A stretch of DNA of 47,781 nt. Origin: Euryarchaeota archaeon UBA181. GTDB taxonomy: Archaea > Thermoplasmatota > Poseidoniia > Poseidoniales > Thalassarchaeaceae. Below the pieces are notes generated by a model that saw only the letters and a program-made list of their open reading frames with translations, made no database searches and had not been told where the DNA came from. The stretch spans positions 1 through 47,781 of the forward strand of contig DALI01000067.1 in assembly GCA_002496725.1 (NCBI GenBank), written 5' to 3'. The translations under genes and the position numbers were made by a program. This document shows, one piece after another, positions 7,436 to 16,435 of this stretch (the stretch's first letter is position 1; each line of letters begins with the position of its first letter).

Positions 7436-8836
7436 ATGTCGAACCTACTGGGAGGAGCGTTGACGAATCCCAAAGGGGGCTCAGTAGATGGGTCAAAGTC
7501 CGATAGGCCTGAAAGCCTGATACCTAGATCAAAGAGAAGAAGGTTCGCTCCATTGAAAGTAGCGAATCAAATACCTAAGAGGAGGAGAATGGAGATAGAG
7601 AAGGCACTCGAAGGAAGTGTTGGAACTCCAAAGAAATGGTCTCGTCAGAGTGGTCCGAGAAATCATAGTTTTCTCCGTAAGAGAATTCTCCCAGGCTCAA
7701 TTAGGAGACTTGAATTCGATCTTCTTTCTGTTGAAATAGGGGAGTCATGGCCAGTTCCAGTAACCGTAGTTCATGGCTCTCGTCCGGGCCCAGTAGTTAC
7801 ACTTCTTGGTGCCGTGCATGGAAATGAACTAGTGGGTCCATTGGCTTTGACATATCTATCAGGTCCAAATTTCATTGGAATTGGTAAGTCTATAGATCCC
7901 GAGGCATTAGCAGGAACAATAAGAATCGTACCTGTTGTGAATATGCCTGGTTACAAGATGAAGAGCAGATATATGCCAGATGGAAGGGACTTGAACAGAT
8001 CATTCCCTGGAAAGCCCGATAGTAACACGTCCTTTCGCGTAGCAGATAGATTATGGAAACAAATTATCGCGGGTAGCGATTATGTCATTGACCTTCATAC
8101 AGCAGCCGTAGGGAGAACTAATATGCCTCAGATTCGCGCCAATCTTGCACATGCCTCTAGCAATAAAATAGCCAGATCATTCGGTATTGAGGCCATATTG
8201 GACAATGCAGGCCCGAAGGGCTCTCTAAGGAGAGTCACCAATGATTATGATATCGCCTGCATCACTTTCGAGGGAGGGGGTCCCGATGAGCTCGATCCCG
8301 AATCAGTACAGGTCTCTTTGTACGGTATCCTCAATGTTCTGAGGTCACTAAGGATGATACCGGGTCATCCGAGTAGGCCAAGCTTCAGGATTCTGGCATC
8401 TGGCTCACTCTGGATTAGGTCTGATCAAGGAGGCTTATTGGATGTACTTGCTCCAGCAGGTAGCTTTGTGGAAGAAGGGGAAGTGGTAGCTACAGTTACT
8501 AATCCAGAAAGCCCGGATGAGTCACATGATGTGATTTCCCCGACTAAGGGCCTGATGATCTGCTCGGCGACCAATCCCTTCGTTACGGCAGGAACTCCAG
8601 TTGGTCATATTCTCCCAGTGACAAAGGGAGTCCAAACAATAAGGAAGAGACTTGACGATGATGACTGCTTAGTTATCAGTGGAGCAGATGGCGATCCAGT
8701 ATGGAGAGATGATGATGATGTTGAGGACATTACAGTAGGGGGAGAATGGTCAGGTGGCACTGTAGACGCCGAATGGGCCACAAACCCTCCAACTGATTCC
8801 GATGAAGAAGCGGCCGAGGCTGATCCCTCTCAGTAA
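7436..8836 (+). CDS. Succinylglutamate desuccinylase/aspartoacylase-family zinc hydrolase
   Basis: Predicted zinc-dependent amidohydrolase of the AstE/AspA (M14-related) family, removing an acyl group from an amino-acid-like substrate. Of 466 residues, the first ~85 are basic and unlike the family. The catalytic domain then shows GAVHGNELVGP (zinc His and Glu), the GRDLNRSFPG motif (substrate Arg/Asn), DLHTA (third zinc His) and a TFEGGG strand near the catalytic Glu. The end has a biotinyl-like beta region (VISPTKGLMICSATNPFVTAGTPVGHI) typical of the family, then an acidic tail rich in Asp and Glu. ATG at 7436 is chosen over an in-frame TTG at 7415; the gene may be near-leaderless because no clear ribosome site precedes it. 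The end overlaps the convergent protease gene by 7 bp. Confidence 0.82.
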   Translation: MSNLLGGALTNPKGGSVDGSKSDRPESLIPRSKRRRFAPLKVANQIPKRRRMEIEKALEGSVGTPKKWSRQSGPRNHSFLRKRILPGSIRRLEFDLLSVEIGESWPVPVTVVHGSRPGPVVTLLGAVHGNELVGPLALTYLSGPNFIGIGKSIDPEALAGTIRIVPVVNMPGYKMKSRYMPDGRDLNRSFPGKPDSNTSFRVADRLWKQIIAGSDYVIDLHTAAVGRTNMPQIRANLAHASSNKIARSFGIEAILDNAGPKGSLRRVTNDYDIACITFEGGGPDELDPESVQVSLYGILNVLRSLRMIPGHPSRPSFRILASGSLWIRSDQGGLLDVLAPAGSFVEEGEVVATVTNPESPDESHDVISPTKGLMICSATNPFVTAGTPVGHILPVTKGVQTIRKRLDDDDCLVISGADGDPVWRDDDDVEDITVGGEWSGGTVDAEWATNPPTDSDEEAAEADPSQ

Positions 8837-11800
8837 GTTCCTGGAGGGGGAGGGGGCGGGATATCCTCCTCGTTAATACTGTCAATCTTGGGTATTGAAG
8901 AAATCATGGTTGACAAGTCTGGTGCGCTTGGGAGTGCATATGAGAATTCATTATCCTTCGGTCCTCCTCGATTCAAATCCACAGTATTACTACGGGGACT
9001 GATCTGGTAGAACTCATATGCTTCTTTCAGTTTCCTCCTGTGTGAAATCTGTGTGCTAATCAAGTAGCTAATTCCAAAGAAAGAAGCAATTGAAATTATT
9101 AGTGCCACAATGCCTACCGGAGTCAGAATGTATGATACTGCCCTTTCAGAAAAAGAGTTACTACTTTTCGAAATGACCATTTCAAAGCTCCAAAGGACCT
9201 CGGTGACTACTCCGCTGTCAATAATCAATGCAGAAACCTGTATTATGCGAGATCCCTCAGAACAGAGATAAATCTCTAGATTTTCATCAGGAGAATCACA
9301 ATCAAGCGAGGCAATTGATATATTTCTATTACTCATTAGGGCACTCTCATTTAGAGAGTAATCCCCTATTCTCCAAGAGATTGTATATTCAACCCCCTCT
9401 GGGATAATCCCAACATCTAGATTAAGAGTCTCATTCTTAGTATACCATCTATCCATGCCCTCGGAGGAGATATCAAGCAAATTAATTCTTGAAAAACCCT
9501 CATCAATCAACTCATTACAGTCGTCATCGATACCATTCCAGGCCTCATTCGAGTCAGGATTCACGGAATCATCTGCATCATTACAATCCTCGAAATCAAG
9601 GAACCCATCTTCATCGTTATCATAATTGAATACAAGGGGATCTGACCCCATATCAAGAACTTCGTCTCCATCAAGGTACCCATCTTTATCCGAATCAGCA
9701 TCGATAGAAGAGGTTGAAAATACATGAAACTCTTCATAATCCTTCAAGCCATCTGAATCAGTATCAATATCTATGAAGTCTTCATCAATTGACTCGTCAC
9801 AATCATTGTCCTTTCCGTCAAGTACCTCGGAAAGATAACCCGCTCTCTCAGAATCCTCATCATCACAGTCCTCGAACCAATACTCTCCATCTCCGTCATT
9901 ATCGGGGTCAGCTGAGATAGGATCGGTACCAGTAATTTGAATTTCATACCCGTCGGGAAGCCCATCTCCATCAGTATCGCCGTTGTATGGGTTAGTAGAG
10001 AGATTGTGATATTCCTCAAAGTCACTAAGCAGGTCACCATCTGAATCTATCGTATCGAAGCCATCATCCATTACCTCGTCACAGTCATTATCTATTCCAT
10101 CAAGAACCTCATTGAGGCCAGGGGATCTGAAACCATCGTTATCATCGCAGTCTTGGAACCAATACCACCCATCGCTATCATCATCTGGGTCAACAATGTT
10201 GGGATCGCTCCCATGGGTCAAAACCTCAATTCCATCATTCAACCCATCATCATCGGAGTCACTGTCCAAGTGATTAGTCAGATGAGTGTAATATTCAGCC
10301 CAATCGAAAAGACCATCTCCGTCAGAATCAGTAAAATTGAATCCTTCATCGGTTTGTCCTTCACAATTGTCATCAAGTCCATTGAGGATTTCAGGTCTTC
10401 CAGGATTAATCATTGGATTGTTATCATCGCAGTCGTTAAAATGGTAGAACAGATCACCGTCATCGTCAGGATCGAATGTAAGTGGATTACTGCCCCAGAA
10501 ATTTATTTCCGCACCATCTGACAGGCCATCATCATCAGTATCACTGTCAAGCGGATTAGTATTGAAAGTCATTATCTCTTCCAAATCTCCTATGCCGTCC
10601 AAATCTGAATCAGGAGACAGTGGATCAGTACCGTGATTCATCACTTCTTCATAGTCACTCAGTCCGTCATCATCTGAGTCCGAGTCATAGGGATCAGTTC
10701 CCCATATCTCAGTCTCATCGATATCCTCCAATCCATCATCATCATGATCAAGATCAGCATCAGTGCCATGTAATATCATCGACCATTGGTTCAGGGTTCC
10801 AGTAGTTCCCGAATCAACATCCCTTACCTTCAATTGCCATTCCCCTAGTGAGGACTCGTCCCAAAGATGAACGGAGTTGAAAGTCCAATTATCATAGTCA
10901 TCGCCATTATCGTTTCTTTGTTCGGCTAGCCAAGACTCCTTGCCAGATGGAGACACAAGCACAATTTCCAAGTCCCCCCTCGAAGAATGTGAGATATCCA
11001 CAATCACATCGACACTCTCAATGGCGATATCAGTACTGACAGAGGCATTAAATGAGCTCCAAGATGAGTTTGCGTCATCTATCTGATAATTAGTCGAGAT
11101 TGGCCCAACACTGAGATTAACCTCATCATCTACATTTACCCATGATGAAGCTAGTGAGACCGCGGACCCAGCATCCACGGCTCCGAATCCATACTTGTGA
11201 GATACATCATGCCCTGCTCCATTTATTTCCCATGATGAATCAGAGGGATCATTTTTCCTCGCACTGTTTACCAGTATGTGTTGGACATCCCTCCAAGTAA
11301 GGTTCTGATTCGCTTCTAGCATCAGAGCAATAACCCCTGAGGCCAGAGGAGTTGCACTAGATGTTCCTCCAAATGTATCAGTCACATTTCCTGATGAGTT
11401 GTAACCTCCAGAGCCGACTATGTCTGTGGTTGTTATGGCCTCGCCATCACCATTTGAATGAGCCGCAACTAGAATGTTAGCACCAGGCTCTGCATAGTAA
11501 GACTGCTGTCCGAAGTGCGATATTGCTGTAACTGCAATTGTAAATCTACTATTTGCGTATCCATCATAGTTCGAATCATCATCGGATTGTAGGCCATTAC
11601 CCGCCGCCCACGTTATGATATTCCCCAAACCGTTCCTTCCCTGATATGCATCATTTTCGAATGCGGCGAGCATTAGAGGCCCCGGTGCTTCTAATGTCCG
11701 ACCGTTGTCACTGGGTCCCCAAGAATTAGAATATATGTCCACATATCCATTTTCATAACTCAGAGCTCGCGACTCGTCAAAATCACTCACGGAGCATGCT

Positions 11801-12564
11801 ATTAGTGTTGAGCCGGCAATATTAGCTCCAAAGGCCGCCCCTGAGACGTACAGTGAGTTATTCCCTGCTGCGGCGGCGACACCAGCGGCGGCGGTTCCAT
11901 GCCCATCAAAACTCAGGGGGCTCGGGTCAGAATCATCATTGCACCAGTCGTAGGACGCCGATTGATCATATCTCGGAGAAATATCTGGGTGCGAATAATC
12001 AAGTCCATCATCCACTATACTGATTATTACTCCAGAACCATTGTACATGTTCCAAGCACCAGTGAGGTTAGCATCTTCACCGGAAACTCCTCCTGTTTGG
12101 CCGAAGTTATCAAGATGCCACTGAGAGCTTAATTCAGGATCATTGGGCGAATATCTTTCATGCATTTCACTCTTTGTAATAGGCGAATAAGCCTCTATCT
12201 CTCCTGCTTGTAATGACTCTGAAAGCCTCTTTAAAGGCTCTGAACCACCTTCAAGCTCCCAAATGAATGCTCCCTGCAATATACCAGTCTCTTTACTAGA
12301 GATGGGCTTAGAGAGTGACATCGAATGCTCTGAAATAGGTACACTGGTAACAATAAGCCACTCTCTTGTTTCATAGAGCTCATCTAGATGATATGAGTCT
12401 ATATCCCCTACTCTGTCGAACGCTAGCTGAACCTGAATCGAGTATCCTTCAAGTACCGATTTTGCTGAGATTTCATCTTCCCGTTCATCAATATTTTCTG
12501 CAGATACGAGAGCTACAAAGGGAGAGAAAAGAAGAATCACAACCATTAGGATGGCGTATCGCAT
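8830..12564 (-). CDS. Furin/kexin-like (S8B) membrane protease with P-domain and calcium/MopE-type repeats
   Basis: 1244 residues. A signal peptide (MRYAILMVVILLFSPFVALVSA) and a ~130-residue prodomain precede a subtilase domain with Asp185 (SIVDDGLDYSHPD), His222 (DGHGTAAAG), oxyanion Asn323 (TWAAGNG) and Ser402 (FGGTSSATP). Segments such as SYDWCNDDSDPSP and NSWGPSDNGRTLEAPGPL resemble furin/kexin rather than bacterial subtilisins. A P-domain follows (about 475-610, with SHSSRGDLEIVLVSPSG). Then come about eight thrombospondin-3-like Asp-rich repeats (DSDDDGLSDYEE type) interleaved with DCDD...NDCDE MopE-type putative metal-binding repeats (about 615-1050). A late membrane helix (about 1150-1172) is followed by a basic then proline-ending tail. 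It would be exported and anchored by its C-terminus. ATG 12564 is chosen over 12597 because it begins directly at the signal peptide. Confidence 0.9.
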   Translation of the reverse strand: MRYAILMVVILLFSPFVALVSAENIDEREDEISAKSVLEGYSIQVQLAFDRVGDIDSYHLDELYETREWLIVTSVPISEHSMSLSKPISSKETGILQGAFIWELEGGSEPLKRLSESLQAGEIEAYSPITKSEMHERYSPNDPELSSQWHLDNFGQTGGVSGEDANLTGAWNMYNGSGVIISIVDDGLDYSHPDISPRYDQSASYDWCNDDSDPSPLSFDGHGTAAAGVAAAAGNNSLYVSGAAFGANIAGSTLIACSVSDFDESRALSYENGYVDIYSNSWGPSDNGRTLEAPGPLMLAAFENDAYQGRNGLGNIITWAAGNGLQSDDDSNYDGYANSRFTIAVTAISHFGQQSYYAEPGANILVAAHSNGDGEAITTTDIVGSGGYNSSGNVTDTFGGTSSATPLASGVIALMLEANQNLTWRDVQHILVNSARKNDPSDSSWEINGAGHDVSHKYGFGAVDAGSAVSLASSWVNVDDEVNLSVGPISTNYQIDDANSSWSSFNASVSTDIAIESVDVIVDISHSSRGDLEIVLVSPSGKESWLAEQRNDNGDDYDNWTFNSVHLWDESSLGEWQLKVRDVDSGTTGTLNQWSMILHGTDADLDHDDDGLEDIDETEIWGTDPYDSDSDDDGLSDYEEVMNHGTDPLSPDSDLDGIGDLEEIMTFNTNPLDSDTDDDGLSDGAEINFWGSNPLTFDPDDDGDLFYHFNDCDDNNPMINPGRPEILNGLDDNCEGQTDEGFNFTDSDGDGLFDWAEYYTHLTNHLDSDSDDDGLNDGIEVLTHGSDPNIVDPDDDSDGWYWFQDCDDNDGFRSPGLNEVLDGIDNDCDEVMDDGFDTIDSDGDLLSDFEEYHNLSTNPYNGDTDGDGLPDGYEIQITGTDPISADPDNDGDGEYWFEDCDDEDSERAGYLSEVLDGKDNDCDESIDEDFIDIDTDSDGLKDYEEFHVFSTSSIDADSDKDGYLDGDEVLDMGSDPLVFNYDNDEDGFLDFEDCNDADDSVNPDSNEAWNGIDDDCNELIDEGFSRINLLDISSEGMDRWYTKNETLNLDVGIIPEGVEYTISWRIGDYSLNESALMSNRNISIASLDCDSPDENLEIYLCSEGSRIIQVSALIIDSGVVTEVLWSFEMVISKSSNSFSERAVSYILTPVGIVALIISIASFFGISYLISTQISHRRKLKEAYEFYQISPRSNTVDLNRGGPKDNEFSYALPSAPDLSTMISSIPKIDSINEEDIPPPPPPGTY

Positions 12565-12625
12565 GGTGTACCTCGTCCAACTAAGACATATAGGCATTCG
12601 TAGTCGACGTTAGAGACATAATTCA

Positions 12626-13882
12626 CTATTTTCCATCAAATGTAGAGATTTCATTACGAACTTCTCTATCTGTCATTAGTCTTCTCTGCGACTTAGCTAC
12701 CTCGAATAGATACTCTACCAAACTATCAGTTACTTCATATCCATTCTGACTGAGCCACCATGTAATATTAGATCTACCACTCATGTGCCCTATACGAATC
12801 ACCTGTTGTAATCCATAATCTCCTGCGGGCACACCCGAGTAGACTCTATCTGCGAGCCAGTGGTCTCCCTTCGCCATCGCCTTAACCACTGCACTAGCAT
12901 GAACGCCAGTACCAGTCTCAAATGCATCTTCGCCGAATACTGGATAATTTCTAGGGAGGGCAACCCCAACATATTCGTGTGCCTTTTTCATGTAGTCATT
13001 CAATGAAGTGAGATCATTCTCAATCACCCCCATCAAGCTTAGGTTCACTAGAGTTTGATCTATTGGCGCATTTCCTGACCTCTCTCCGACTCCTAGAGCT
13101 GTCCCATGGATTACATCAGCTCCTGCCTCGTAAGCTGCGAGATTATTTGCAACACCAAGTCCACGGTCTTGATGACCATGCCAGTTTACTTCTATATCTC
13201 TTCTATTGAAGCCCGAATCAGGAATCACTTCCTCTTGAATGAACCCTAGTAACTTCTTGACGCCATTTGGAGTAACATGACCACATGTATCACATACACA
13301 AATCCTGTCCGCACCTAGCTCCATAGCCCTAGTGTATACTTTCTTGATTTCTTCGGGCTTGCTTCTTGTCGTATCCTCAGTTACGAACATCACTGGGATG
13401 TCATTATCCACGGCAAATGTAACTGCAGATTCTGCAGTTGACATTATTCTCTCCATGGTCCATCCCTCAGTATACTGTCTTATCGGACTGGTCCCAAGAA
13501 AGGCACTGGCCTGAATCTGCCTCTCGTGTTTCGATTGTAGATCAACCAGTGGTTCAATATCTGAAACCAACGTCCTGACAGCACAGCCAGGACGGAGAGA
13601 ATAATCCATCTCTCCCATGTGCTTCAACATTGAATCTATGTGTCCGACATGTTGAGGCCCAGCACCGGGAAGTCCCAAATCTACCTTCTGAATACCCAAC
13701 TTCTCCATGAAATCAATAAGCTCTATTTTTTGCTCTATTGTGGGGTTTATTGCACTAGGGCTCTGAAGCCCATCCCTTAGGGTCTCATCATCAAACCACA
13801 AGTCATGAGGGTGATTCGACTGCTGCCTACTAATCTCATAATCAATGTTATTCCAATCAAAGATTAGCTCCTTCTCCTCCAT
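12626..13882 (-). CDS. Isopropylmalate/homocitrate synthase-like enzyme (DRE-TIM metallolyase)
   Basis: Predicted acyl-CoA-dependent aldol condensing enzyme. Within 418 residues the TIM barrel shows DETLRDGLQSP (metal Asp and catalytic Arg), the HGHQDRGLGVANNLAAYEAGA segment (metal HxH and GLGVAN) and GVGERSGNAP, the signature order of LeuA, homocitrate and citramalate synthases. There is no C-terminal LeuA allosteric domain of normal size, so feedback control may differ. The substrate (2-oxoisovalerate, 2-oxoglutarate or pyruvate) cannot be fixed from this, and no leu or lys genes are adjacent. ATG 13882 is preferred because GGTGGT lies a few bases upstream; an upstream in-frame start at 13921 would add 13 residues. 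Confidence 0.8.
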   Translation of the reverse strand: MEEKELIFDWNNIDYEISRQQSNHPHDLWFDDETLRDGLQSPSAINPTIEQKIELIDFMEKLGIQKVDLGLPGAGPQHVGHIDSMLKHMGEMDYSLRPGCAVRTLVSDIEPLVDLQSKHERQIQASAFLGTSPIRQYTEGWTMERIMSTAESAVTFAVDNDIPVMFVTEDTTRSKPEEIKKVYTRAMELGADRICVCDTCGHVTPNGVKKLLGFIQEEVIPDSGFNRRDIEVNWHGHQDRGLGVANNLAAYEAGADVIHGTALGVGERSGNAPIDQTLVNLSLMGVIENDLTSLNDYMKKAHEYVGVALPRNYPVFGEDAFETGTGVHASAVVKAMAKGDHWLADRVYSGVPAGDYGLQQVIRIGHMSGRSNITWWLSQNGYEVTDSLVEYLFEVAKSQRRLMTDREVRNEISTFDGK

Positions 13883-13953
13883 CGCACCACCTACTTGTTT
13901 CGCTCCGCAACTACCTACCAAGTGCTTGAATCCATCGGGACGACGAAGTCGTG

Positions 13954-15015
13954 TTAGTTAGGGGCATTTCTCCTATTCTTTGAATCTGTCTCAAGCTTCA
14001 GTATCAGAGTCGAACAAATTATTATTCCAATAATTATCCCTTGTATTTCCCAGCCGGAGGAAACCAACAACAAGAAGAACATAGCCAGATATGCAAGTGA
14101 GAAAAAGAAAGATCTTGCAGCGGTTGGCATTCTCCCGTTTTCATCAATATCCTCTTCAAGGTCTATCCTCCAGACAGTAGATGCATACCAAAGACTCAGA
14201 ATGAAACAGCTCCATCTGAGAATTTGATAGAGTGAGTCACTATAATCGAGATTTCCATGAGCGATAGGGGCGTATAGGGATGCAACCATGAGAAGAATAG
14301 TATAGGCCTTCATTTCAATCATAGTTCTAGCTCCCCCTTTGACATTAGGCATCATTGGCACCCCAACATCTCCATAATCCTTTGATTTGTAAAGTGCGAG
14401 TGCCCAGAAGTGAGGGGGCGTCCATAGGAAAATAATGAGAAACATCAACCATGGCATCATACTTCCCAGTTCTGTCACTGAGGAAAACATTGATTCCAGA
14501 GAATCATAAGACATACTCAAAGAGCTCTCAGAAGCCGACCAACCAACAAGAGGAGGAGTAGAACCGGCAATACCTCCAATCACAATGTTTTGAGGGGTAG
14601 ATCTCTTCAACCAAATACTGTAAATAAATACATAGAACAGTATGCTGAAAGTAGCCCAGAAGGCCGCTACTGAATTAGCCATGTAGTAAAGCCAAATGAT
14701 TCCAAAAAGAGAAATTGATATACCGAAAATTAAGGCATTAGACGGAGAAATCTCTCCCATTGGTATCGGTCTGCTAGCCGTTCTAGACATCATCGGATCT
14801 ATATCTCGGTCATACCACATATTGATTGAATTAGCACCTCCTGCTGTGAGATATCCGCCTATCAAGACAATAAAAATCGTCCATATTGTATTCTGAGAAA
14901 TCCCGCCACCCTTAAGCAGATCATGCAATATTACTGAGCAGACCCCGGTAATCTGTAGTAGAATCACAACTCCCGGCTTAGTGAGTGCGAAATAGCTAGA
15001 CATTTTCCCACGCAT
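13954..15015 (-). CDS. ctaB: Protoheme IX farnesyltransferase (heme O synthase)
   Basis: UbiA-family membrane prenyltransferase that adds farnesyl to heme B to give heme O. The first helix (TKPGVVILLQITGV) and the first Asp-rich loop with Asn65, Asp69 and Asp73 (NMWYDRDID, then MSRTASRPIP) are diagnostic. A later loop with WTPPHFWALALYKSKDYGDVGVPMMP matches the second conserved loop. About eight to nine membrane helices fit 353 residues. The start ATG at 15015 has AGGTGAG 3 nt upstream. It begins 4 bp after heme A synthase, so the two are one unit supplying heme A to a terminal oxidase encoded elsewhere. Confidence 0.95.
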   Translation of the reverse strand: MRGKMSSYFALTKPGVVILLQITGVCSVILHDLLKGGGISQNTIWTIFIVLIGGYLTAGGANSINMWYDRDIDPMMSRTASRPIPMGEISPSNALIFGISISLFGIIWLYYMANSVAAFWATFSILFYVFIYSIWLKRSTPQNIVIGGIAGSTPPLVGWSASESSLSMSYDSLESMFSSVTELGSMMPWLMFLIIFLWTPPHFWALALYKSKDYGDVGVPMMPNVKGGARTMIEMKAYTILLMVASLYAPIAHGNLDYSDSLYQILRWSCFILSLWYASTVWRIDLEEDIDENGRMPTAARSFFFSLAYLAMFFLLLVSSGWEIQGIIIGIIICSTLILKLETDSKNRRNAPN

Positions 15016-15019
15016 CTTC

Positions 15020-16114
15020 TCACCTATCCTGAATATCTTTTTTCGTCCTCACTGTACGAGACATAACTGTGACTCCTAGCCAAGCGGTTGCGAGAATGGT
15101 GAAAGAGATCGTTGCTACCATCAGGTGTGCTAGAGACAGATATTCTGAGAATCCATCAGATTCCCAAGAAATGATATATGAGGCTCCAAGTAATGCATTT
15201 CCAAAGTATGTTGCAGTGGAGGCCCAAACCCAATTCCTCAGTACCAATCCACTTTGTCCGTGTTCACATTCCTTCCATATCCTGTATGAAGAGAATGCCA
15301 ACATCCCGCCAACGACCCCAACTAACCATCTATGGGCAATCTGAGACTGCAACTCCCAGTCTTCAATATTCTGGATCAACTGCCCATTACAAAGCGGCCA
15401 TGATTCCATGACTCCCTCGACTCCACAACCATAGTTAGCTCCTGGAGTTGTGGAAACATATACTCCGGAGAATAGGGTAATCAGTGTTGAGACTGACAGT
15501 AAACCAATCCATTTCTTCCATTTTAATCCAACTAAAGGATCGAAGCTAATCCAACTAGGCAACTCCTCTTCGTCCCTACGGATTTCCATCCAGAGCCAGA
15601 TTAGCGACAGTAGAAATGCAAGTGCGGAGCCAAGATGAATGGCCACACTCCAGTTCTCATTGTCTAATTTCACTGTCAGCCATCCGACAGCTCCCTGCCA
15701 TATTATCAAGGCCAAGGTGAGTGATGAGACCCCTCTTACCCTTGGTGTATTCCAAATCTCTCTTCTGATTAGGAGCCAATTAAGTATCACCAAGGGGCCA
15801 ACGAAAGCACCTGCAAGAAGCCTATGGAACCATTCAGTAAAAATTTGAAAGGAGGTATATCGGTGACCCGATCCCCTTGAATCAGCTTCATCTGGATTTT
15901 CCTCCCACCATTCTCCCTGTTCTTCTTCTGAGATATCAAATCCCAAGCTCCCAAAGCAGGTAGGCCAATCCGGACATGACTCGCCCGCATCATATATGCG
16001 AATCATTCCACCCATAGCGATTACTATGATTGTCAAAACGACTAGTACCTCAGTAGTCCTTCGAGGACTCACTGGGAAAGTCAGAAAATCACCTTTAGAG
16101 AACTCACTCTTCAT
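15020..16114 (-). CDS. ctaA: Heme A synthase
   Basis: COX15/CtaA membrane monooxygenase converting heme O to heme A. The 364-residue protein has an N-terminal helix, the conserved Cys pair ESCPDWPTC (Cys47 and Cys53) in the first external loop, FHRLLAG with a heme-ligand His near 113, the SVAIHLGSA His in the middle, and AHRWLVG and LAHLMVA with the second-half histidines. About eight membrane helices. The external loop between the Cys pair and the next helix has an acidic insertion (EEEQGEWWEENPDE). ATG at 16114 overlaps the end of rpoK by 11 bp, so it is likely translated from the same message as rpoK and upstream genes. Confidence 0.94.
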   Translation of the reverse strand: MKSEFSKGDFLTFPVSPRRTTEVLVVLTIIVIAMGGMIRIYDAGESCPDWPTCFGSLGFDISEEEQGEWWEENPDEADSRGSGHRYTSFQIFTEWFHRLLAGAFVGPLVILNWLLIRREIWNTPRVRGVSSLTLALIIWQGAVGWLTVKLDNENWSVAIHLGSALAFLLSLIWLWMEIRRDEEELPSWISFDPLVGLKWKKWIGLLSVSTLITLFSGVYVSTTPGANYGCGVEGVMESWPLCNGQLIQNIEDWELQSQIAHRWLVGVVGGMLAFSSYRIWKECEHGQSGLVLRNWVWASTATYFGNALLGASYIISWESDGFSEYLSLAHLMVATISFTILATAWLGVTVMSRTVRTKKDIQDR

Positions 16115-16391
16115 CTAGGTGGGGGTCCACATCTATAGGTATACGTTCTTGCTCATACTCAAGCGTCGCTATTTTCATCGGGTCTAGAACGACTCTCTCT
16201 TTGGCCTCATCGACACCATAAAGCTGTACTAACTCGTCATTAAACTTCTCTCGAAGCTCATCCTCAGTGACATACAGCGGGGCTCCCATGCTTATCTGAA
16301 GTGCTCTAGCGCCTATTATTCGGGCCTTCTCAAATCTTGTGTGGTGTCTAACAGGCTTAACCATCGAGCGGCCGACCGAAGACCCCCACAT
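16104..16391 (-). CDS. rpoK: DNA-directed RNA polymerase subunit K
   Basis: Archaeal homologue of eukaryotic RPB6 and bacterial omega, helping RNA polymerase assembly. The core TRFEKARIIGARALQISMGAP is the family signature, followed by the acidic C-terminal part. Start is uncertain: ATG 16391 (96 residues, GGGAG upstream) is used here; ATG 16364 would give 87 residues beginning MVKPVRHHTRFEKAR, and ATG 16409 would give 102. Its 3' end overlaps ctaA, and it follows the thiolase gene closely, an unusual mix of transcription and heme genes. Confidence 0.88.
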   Translation of the reverse strand: MWGSSVGRSMVKPVRHHTRFEKARIIGARALQISMGAPLYVTEDELREKFNDELVQLYGVDEAKERVVLDPMKIATLEYEQERIPIDVDPHLDEE

Positions 16392-16435
16392 AAGGACTGT
16401 GACTCCCATTCATTCCATCTTAGGGGCCCTGAGGC

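Noticed and set aside
9500..10750. Repetitive DNA that might be read as a CRISPR or tandem-repeat array
   Set aside because: The repeats are inexact, lie in frame within the protease gene and encode Asp-rich metal-binding motifs; there is no direct-repeat/spacer structure.
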